From Hyphomicrobiales bacterium (GTDB lineage Bacteria; Pseudomonadota; Alphaproteobacteria; Rhizobiales; Rhizobiaceae), in contig UBJR01000024.1 of assembly GCA_900465675.1 (NCBI GenBank), forward strand, positions 20,825 to 84,824: 64,000 nt of DNA. The letters are read 5' to 3'. Both the position numbers and the translations under genes were made by a program. Positions 60,532-64,000 of the stretch are shown piece by piece (position 1 is the first letter of the stretch; each line of letters opens with the position of its first letter). The notes beneath the pieces were generated by a model, which did no database searches, had not been told where the DNA came from, and was given only the letters and a program-made list of their open reading frames with translations.

Positions 60532-61166
60532 GGCAGGATCTCCGTCAGCGGAATGGCCGGGATTCGCCCGGCGTTGAAGGCAGTCAGGTTCACGTCGATC
60601 CGCCCGGTCGCAAAGCGCACCGGCACATCGAACTCAAAGCCCGCGGTCACCCGCGCCCCGGCCGCCGGAATGCTGCCCGGCAGAAAGGTCACGATCCCCG
60701 CCGCCACGTCGCAAAGGTAGCTGGTTCCGGCCATCACGACCCCATCGATGGCAATCACCACGCTGCCAGCCACGGGCTTCGCAATCCGCCGCGCATTGCT
60801 TGCCGCCGCATCGCCATAGATCTTCACCAGCTGAAACGCCGCCTTCGCCCCGTCGCCGGTGCCCAGCATCTGGTCGAGCGCAGTTACCGGCTGGTCAGGC
60901 CTTCCGGATTTCCAGTCAAGCGGATCGCGGAAACGGAAGCCATAGAGCTCGCCGCTCCGCGCCTCGAAAAATTCCAGCACCTCGTAAAGGTCGCCGGCCG
61001 AGCGAACGCCCGACCCGGCATCGTAGCTCCGCCGCGCATCGCGCCAGCGGCTGTTGCGGCTTTCGCGGCCGTTCGACAGATTGACGATATCGGTCCGCCG
61101 CACCGGCCCGCCGCTCGTCGAAAGCGACAGCCGCAACGGAAATCGCACCTCATGAAACCCGCTCAT
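60528..61166 (-). CDS. GTA-type distal tail protein gp12-like (DUF2460)
   Basis: A 212-residue protein from the ATG at 61166 (MSGFHEVRFPLRLSLSTSGGP), as in the DUF2460 family. The frame is open upstream, but that part is Arg-rich read-through of the neighbouring gene. RDPLDWKSGRPDQPVTALDQMLGTGDGAKAAFQLVK is typical. It forms the distal tail ring that connects tube to baseplate in the GTA model. It starts seven bases after the gp11-like gene. Confidence 0.92.
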   Translation of the reverse strand: MSGFHEVRFPLRLSLSTSGGPVRRTDIVNLSNGRESRNSRWRDARRSYDAGSGVRSAGDLYEVLEFFEARSGELYGFRFRDPLDWKSGRPDQPVTALDQMLGTGDGAKAAFQLVKIYGDAAASNARRIAKPVAGSVVIAIDGVVMAGTSYLCDVAAGIVTFLPGSIPAAGARVTAGFEFDVPVRFATGRIDVNLTAFNAGRIPAIPLTEILP

Positions 61167-61173
61167 CTCAGCC

Positions 61174-61716
61174 TCACAGATTGCGCTGGCCGCGCATCGC
61201 CGTGCGCGCCAGCATCGCCAAAATCTGCGCCTCGCTCTTCTGGAAGCTCTGCGCATCGGTGGCCGTCACATTGAAGACGATCTGAGTCCCGCCGCCGCCC
61301 GCTGCCGCCACGCCCAGCGCCCCATCCGGCCCGCGCCTCAGCGGCAGGATCGCCTCGCTGCCCGCCTCGCCCATCAGCCCGACATTGCCGCCGAGAGGGA
61401 AATAGCTCGGCGCCGAAACCACCCCGCCATCGGCGAAGGGCACGATCTTGCCAAGTCCACCCGCAAGCCCGGATACGGCGCCGCCGATCAGCCCCTCCAG
61501 CGGCTTCATTCCCGCCGAAAGCGCGATATCGGCCAGCCGTTTTCCAAGCCCGCGCAGGATATCGTCGAGCCCCTTGCCGCCGCTGACGGCGCTTCGGAGC
61601 GCACCGCTGAGCGCCGATCCGAAAGACCGCGACCGGCCCTCCAGATCCTCAAGCGCGCGGCGCAGTTCATCGGCCTGCCCGGCCATCTGGCCAAGCCCGG
61701 TATCGTCACCTTCCAT
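61174..61716 (-). CDS. GTA-type tape measure protein gp11-like
   Basis: A 180-residue protein from the ATG at 61716, with AGGAG six bases upstream. The N-terminal half is helical (QADELRRALEDLEGRSRSFGSALSGALRSAV) and the C-terminal part has the family end FADGGVVSAPSYFPLGGNVGLMGEAGSEAILPLRRGPDGALGVA. Tape measure proteins set tail length; GTA tails are short, and this protein is short accordingly. It follows the inserted serine hydrolase by 25 bases. Confidence 0.92.
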   Translation of the reverse strand: MEGDDTGLGQMAGQADELRRALEDLEGRSRSFGSALSGALRSAVSGGKGLDDILRGLGKRLADIALSAGMKPLEGLIGGAVSGLAGGLGKIVPFADGGVVSAPSYFPLGGNVGLMGEAGSEAILPLRRGPDGALGVAAAGGGGTQIVFNVTATDAQSFQKSEAQILAMLARTAMRGQRNL

Positions 61717-61741
61717 CGATGTCTCCTGAAAACTGTGAAGC

Positions 61742-62797
61742 TCAGCCCCGTTGTGGCATCGCCGAAAGCGCCAGCCGCAGGATCTCGCCCATCTGCACAT
61801 GGCTGACGCCGCGGCCAGCCCGCAGCGCCGTTGCCGAGCGGTGCACGATGACGAGATCGAGCTCCGGCAGCACGATCAGATACTGCCCGCCCCAACCGCT
61901 GGCGTAAAACATCGGCACATGCACCGCTATCGGATCGTCTTCGGCATCCGCCTTCGTCACCCACCAGAGCAATCCATACGCACGCCCGGCGCCAACCTCC
62001 GAATGCGGCCGCGTGCTTTCCCGCACCCAGCTCTGCGGCACGAGCTGCTTTGCGCCCCACCGCCCATGCCGGAGATAGAGAAGCCCGACGCGCGCCAGAT
62101 CCCGCGCCGACATCTGGATCTTGTAGACCGGATGCATGGACTCCGGCCCGTTCTGAAACCACCCGTCACCCGGCGCACAATCCTGCATGCGCAATGGCTT
62201 CACCAGGCGGGACGCAAGCGCCTCCAGCACATTCTCGCAGGTCGCCCGCTCGACGATCGTACCGAGAACGTTGAAATCCCAGTTGTTGTAGAACCAGTGC
62301 GTTCCAGGCGGATCGCTGCCCCTGTCGGGCCTGCCGTCCGCCGTATCGTAGACCGACGGCAGGTAGACGCCCGAGCGTGCGCGCAGTAGATCCATGACCG
62401 TCGCCTTGCGCTCACTCGCCGTCAGCGGCGTCATGTCGTCAATATTGAAATCGGCAAGCGTCTGCTGCGGATCGATCCGTCCTTCGGCAATCAGCATGCC
62501 GTAGATCACATTGACGAGGCTCTTGCGCACCGATGCGACGCTCGACTTGAAGGCGATGTCGCCCCAGCGGTAGATCAGACGCCCGTCCCGGACGATCATG
62601 AATGCGCTGCTTTCGCCCTTTGCCAGTTCAGCGGAGAGCATGTCCAGCCGCTCGCTCGACCAGCCGAACATCTCCGCCGGCCGCTCGTCCCAATCCGTGA
62701 AGGGAAAGGTGATCGTTCCCTTCGCAAAGATACCGTCCGCCTGCCCCATCTCAGCTCCGAATCCGGTGACCTCGGGATCATAGCATGAGGCCGTCAT
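61742..62797 (-). CDS. Serine hydrolase (class C beta-lactamase-like) inserted in the tail module
   Basis: A 351-residue protein of the beta-lactamase/penicillin-binding-like serine hydrolase family. The catalytic S89-V-R-K92 (SxxK) and Y170-N-N (YxN) motifs are present, followed by GWGGQYLIVLPELDLVIVHRSA near the C-terminus. No signal peptide is seen, so the protein is predicted cytoplasmic or exported another way. It starts in the stop of the tail-chaperone gene (ATGA at 62794-62797) and ends 25 bases before gp11, so it is co-translated with tail genes. It is not a standard GTA part in R. capsulatus. Start could also be Met17 or later. Confidence 0.85.
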   Translation of the reverse strand: MTASCYDPEVTGFGAEMGQADGIFAKGTITFPFTDWDERPAEMFGWSSERLDMLSAELAKGESSAFMIVRDGRLIYRWGDIAFKSSVASVRKSLVNVIYGMLIAEGRIDPQQTLADFNIDDMTPLTASERKATVMDLLRARSGVYLPSVYDTADGRPDRGSDPPGTHWFYNNWDFNVLGTIVERATCENVLEALASRLVKPLRMQDCAPGDGWFQNGPESMHPVYKIQMSARDLARVGLLYLRHGRWGAKQLVPQSWVRESTRPHSEVGAGRAYGLLWWVTKADAEDDPIAVHVPMFYASGWGGQYLIVLPELDLVIVHRSATALRAGRGVSHVQMGEILRLALSAMPQRG

Positions 62798-62961
62798 CCC
62801 ACCCCATCCGGAAACTGCGCCATCATTTCAGCCAGCCCGTCGCGCGAAAACCCCGCGGCCCGCGGCACCATTCCACCGGCCGCGGCGAAAAACTCGACGG
62901 GCGTCATCGCCCAGAAAGCATCGGGAGAAAGCCGCAGCAGGCAGAGACCGGTATGCAACAC
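62794..62961 (-). CDS. GTA-type tail assembly chaperone, start uncertain
   Basis: The coding frame ending at 62794 reads PFPWARVLHTGLCLLRLSPD, then AFWAMTPVEFFAAAGGMVPR, which fits the small tail-assembly chaperone found after gp10 in GTA clusters. The coordinates given here use a GTG at 62961 (55 residues), the only usual start codon, but no ribosome-binding site precedes it and the family-like FPW lies upstream. The frame is open further upstream and lies in the -1 frame of the gp10-like gene, so expression by frameshift is possible (see findings). Its stop overlaps the serine hydrolase start. Confidence 0.6.
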   Translation of the reverse strand: MLHTGLCLLRLSPDAFWAMTPVEFFAAAGGMVPRAAGFSRDGLAEMMAQFPDGVG

Positions 62962-63011
62962 GCGCGCCCAGGGAAATGGCCCGGCGCGTGCTGCGGTCCC
63001 GCCCGCTGCGG

Positions 63012-63377
63012 CTAGAGGGGGCGGAGGGAGGAGCCGCCTGCCTCTGTCTGCGGTTCTGCAAAAGTCGCGATCAGCAATTCGCCGACGACAGCCGCAAAAC
63101 CGGCAATGCCGCCCTCGACGCTCGCCTCGGCAACGTCCTGATCGGAATAGAGATTGCCGCCGCCGCGAAGCCCGGCGCCAATGATGCGGATCATGTCCTC
63201 AGCCTTCAGCCGCCCGGCCGAAAACCGCTCGGCGAGCCCTGTGAGATCGTCGGCCGCGAAAGCCGTCTCCAGCTCGGCCAGTGCCCCGAGCGTCAGGCAC
63301 AAGATCCGCCGCTCGCCATCGACGACCGCCTCGATCTCGCCGCGCCTGCGGTTCGCCCTCGCCCCCGCCGCCCGCAT
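63012..63377 (-). CDS. GTA-type tail tube chaperone gp10-like
   Basis: A 121-residue protein of the GTA gp10 family. It starts MRAAGARANRRRGEIEAVVD and has GERRILCLTLGALAELETAFAADDLTGLAERF and MIRIIGAGLRGGGN, the standard family sequence. It overlaps the stop of the gp9-like gene by one base. The C-terminal Glu/Gly/Ser tail reaches the stop at 63012. In lambda-like phages the protein at this position (G) is joined to the next ORF (T) by -1 frameshift; the downstream ORF here is in the -1 frame. Confidence 0.92.
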   Translation of the reverse strand: MRAAGARANRRRGEIEAVVDGERRILCLTLGALAELETAFAADDLTGLAERFSAGRLKAEDMIRIIGAGLRGGGNLYSDQDVAEASVEGGIAGFAAVVGELLIATFAEPQTEAGGSSLRPL

Positions 63378-63784
63378 CAGAGCGCCCCGAAGGTCAGTGC
63401 ACCGGCCGATTCCAGCGCCAGCTCGAACAGAATCTCGCCGTCATGCTGCCCGGAATACTCGAGCGCCGTCACCTGGAATGCTCCGGTCACGCTGCCGAAA
63501 TCGGGCACGACGATCTGCCAGTTCAAGATCGACGCATTGAAGAACGCGCCCCGCACCAGCCCGTCTGACGCTGCATCCTTGAAGATACCGGCGCCCGAAA
63601 CCGAAGCCCGCTGCACGCCCGCCCCGCCCAGCAACTCCCGCCATCGCCCGGCGCTCTCCGCATCGGTCACATCGACCGTCTCGGCATTGAACGCCAGCCG
63701 CTTCGACCGCAGCCCCGCCACCGTCTCGTAACCCGTCCCATTGTGGATCTTCAACAGCAGATCCTTGCCCTTCTGCGCCACCAT
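63377..63784 (-). CDS. GTA-type major tail protein gp9-like (TP901-1 family)
   Basis: A 135-residue protein from the ATG at 63784, which has AGGAGG eight bases upstream. It begins MVAQKGKDLLLKIHNGTGYE and contains FNAETVDVTDAESAGRWRELLGGAGV, the usual N-terminal part of TP901-1 family tail tube proteins. It forms the tail tube. The open frame continues upstream but runs into repeat sequence. Structural genes that normally precede it (capsid, head-tail) would lie beyond the right edge. Confidence 0.93.
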   Translation of the reverse strand: MVAQKGKDLLLKIHNGTGYETVAGLRSKRLAFNAETVDVTDAESAGRWRELLGGAGVQRASVSGAGIFKDAASDGLVRGAFFNASILNWQIVVPDFGSVTGAFQVTALEYSGQHDGEILFELALESAGALTFGAL

Positions 63785-63830
63785 GCCCTTGCCCTCCTGA
63801 AACCCGAACCGCCTGCCCAAACCACGCATC

Positions 63831-64000
63831 CGCGCGTCTGCGCGGCGAGAGAACCACGTCACACAGCAACCGGAGCCCCTCATCCGCCCTTCGGGCACCT
63901 TCTCCCCGCGGGGAGAAGGGAAGTACCGCGACGCCGAGCCATGAAAGGAAGTCAAGCTCGCGGTTTCCCCTTCTCCCCTGGGGGAGAGCGACTGTCTTCG
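63831..64000. repeat. Rhizobial palindromic repeat sequence upstream of the tail module
   Basis: The spacer before gp9 contains several short palindromes: CGCGC-GTCT-GCGCG (63831-63844), the 22-base perfect palindrome at 63898-63919 built of CCTTCTCCCCG and its complement, and a similar CTCCCCTGGGGGAG near 63972-63986. The stretch CCCCTCATCCGCCCTTCGGG just before it is common in rhizobial intergenic repeats. No gene is seen here; the element is cut by the window end. Confidence 0.7.

Noticed and set aside
62828..63061. 77-codon frame overlapping the tail chaperone region
   Set aside because: Arg-rich sequence starting with TTG; the alternative frame gives the chaperone-like sequence and couples to the next gene.
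1..64000. tRNA, rRNA, CRISPR arrays, insertion sequences, integrase or replication origin
   Set aside because: I looked for cloverleaf-like stretches, regularly spaced repeats, transposase motifs and origin-like repeats and found none that I could support.

Overview
The window reads as chromosomal DNA of a Rhizobiaceae alphaproteobacterium (Rhizobium/Agrobacterium type). The reasons are GC-rich coding with Rhizobium-like codon use, a cycHJKL (ccmIEFH)-degP-two-component-glnE block, a FeuN/FeuP/FeuQ-like set beside it, and a gene-transfer-agent (GTA) type tail cluster. These assignments come from reading the protein sequences; no database search was run. Most of the window is ordinary, densely packed chromosome with many 4-base ATGA overlaps. 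I see no tRNA, rRNA, insertion sequence or CRISPR array.

Left part (1-14.4 kb): three tandem YCII/DGPF proteins and an ECF42-type sigma factor, preceded by a sequence matching the published ECF42 promoter. Next come a membrane flippase-like protein, a GT2 and a GT39 glycosyltransferase (an Rgt-like polyprenyl-phosphate-sugar route to the envelope), a polyamine-type class III aminotransferase opposite a glutamine-synthetase-like ligase, a lipid kinase, an MFS exporter, a divergent HxlR regulator/quinone oxidoreductase pair, and MgtE.

Middle part (14.4-37.7 kb): a four-gene ferric-siderophore ABC importer, an Lrp/AsnC regulator opposite an EamA exporter, and an L,D-transpeptidase whose ribosome-binding site lies inside a long inverted repeat. 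They are followed by ETF-ubiquinone oxidoreductase, an SDR lacking the usual Tyr/Lys, an RND efflux pair, a class D beta-lactamase divergent from an AmpR-like LysR regulator, a short Hsp70, an uracil-DNA glycosylase without the usual Fe-S cysteines, two tiny ORFs, an unknown protein, an EamA transporter and aminopeptidase N.

Right part (37.7-64 kb): a PAS histidine kinase, GlnE, a two-component pair, a DegP protease and the cytochrome c maturation operon, which is interrupted by a 132-base palindromic element. Then come a surface-antigen lipoprotein, FeuQ/FeuP/FeuN, and a GTA tail module read right to left (gp9 to gp15). The module carries three oddities: a serine hydrolase inserted between tail genes, a tail chaperone with no convincing start codon that lies in the -1 frame of its neighbour, and an oppositely oriented mini-gene (hairpins, a full-length Shine-Dalgarno, a 29-codon ORF and a terminal hairpin) between gp14 and gp15. 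The right edge carries rhizobial palindromic repeats.
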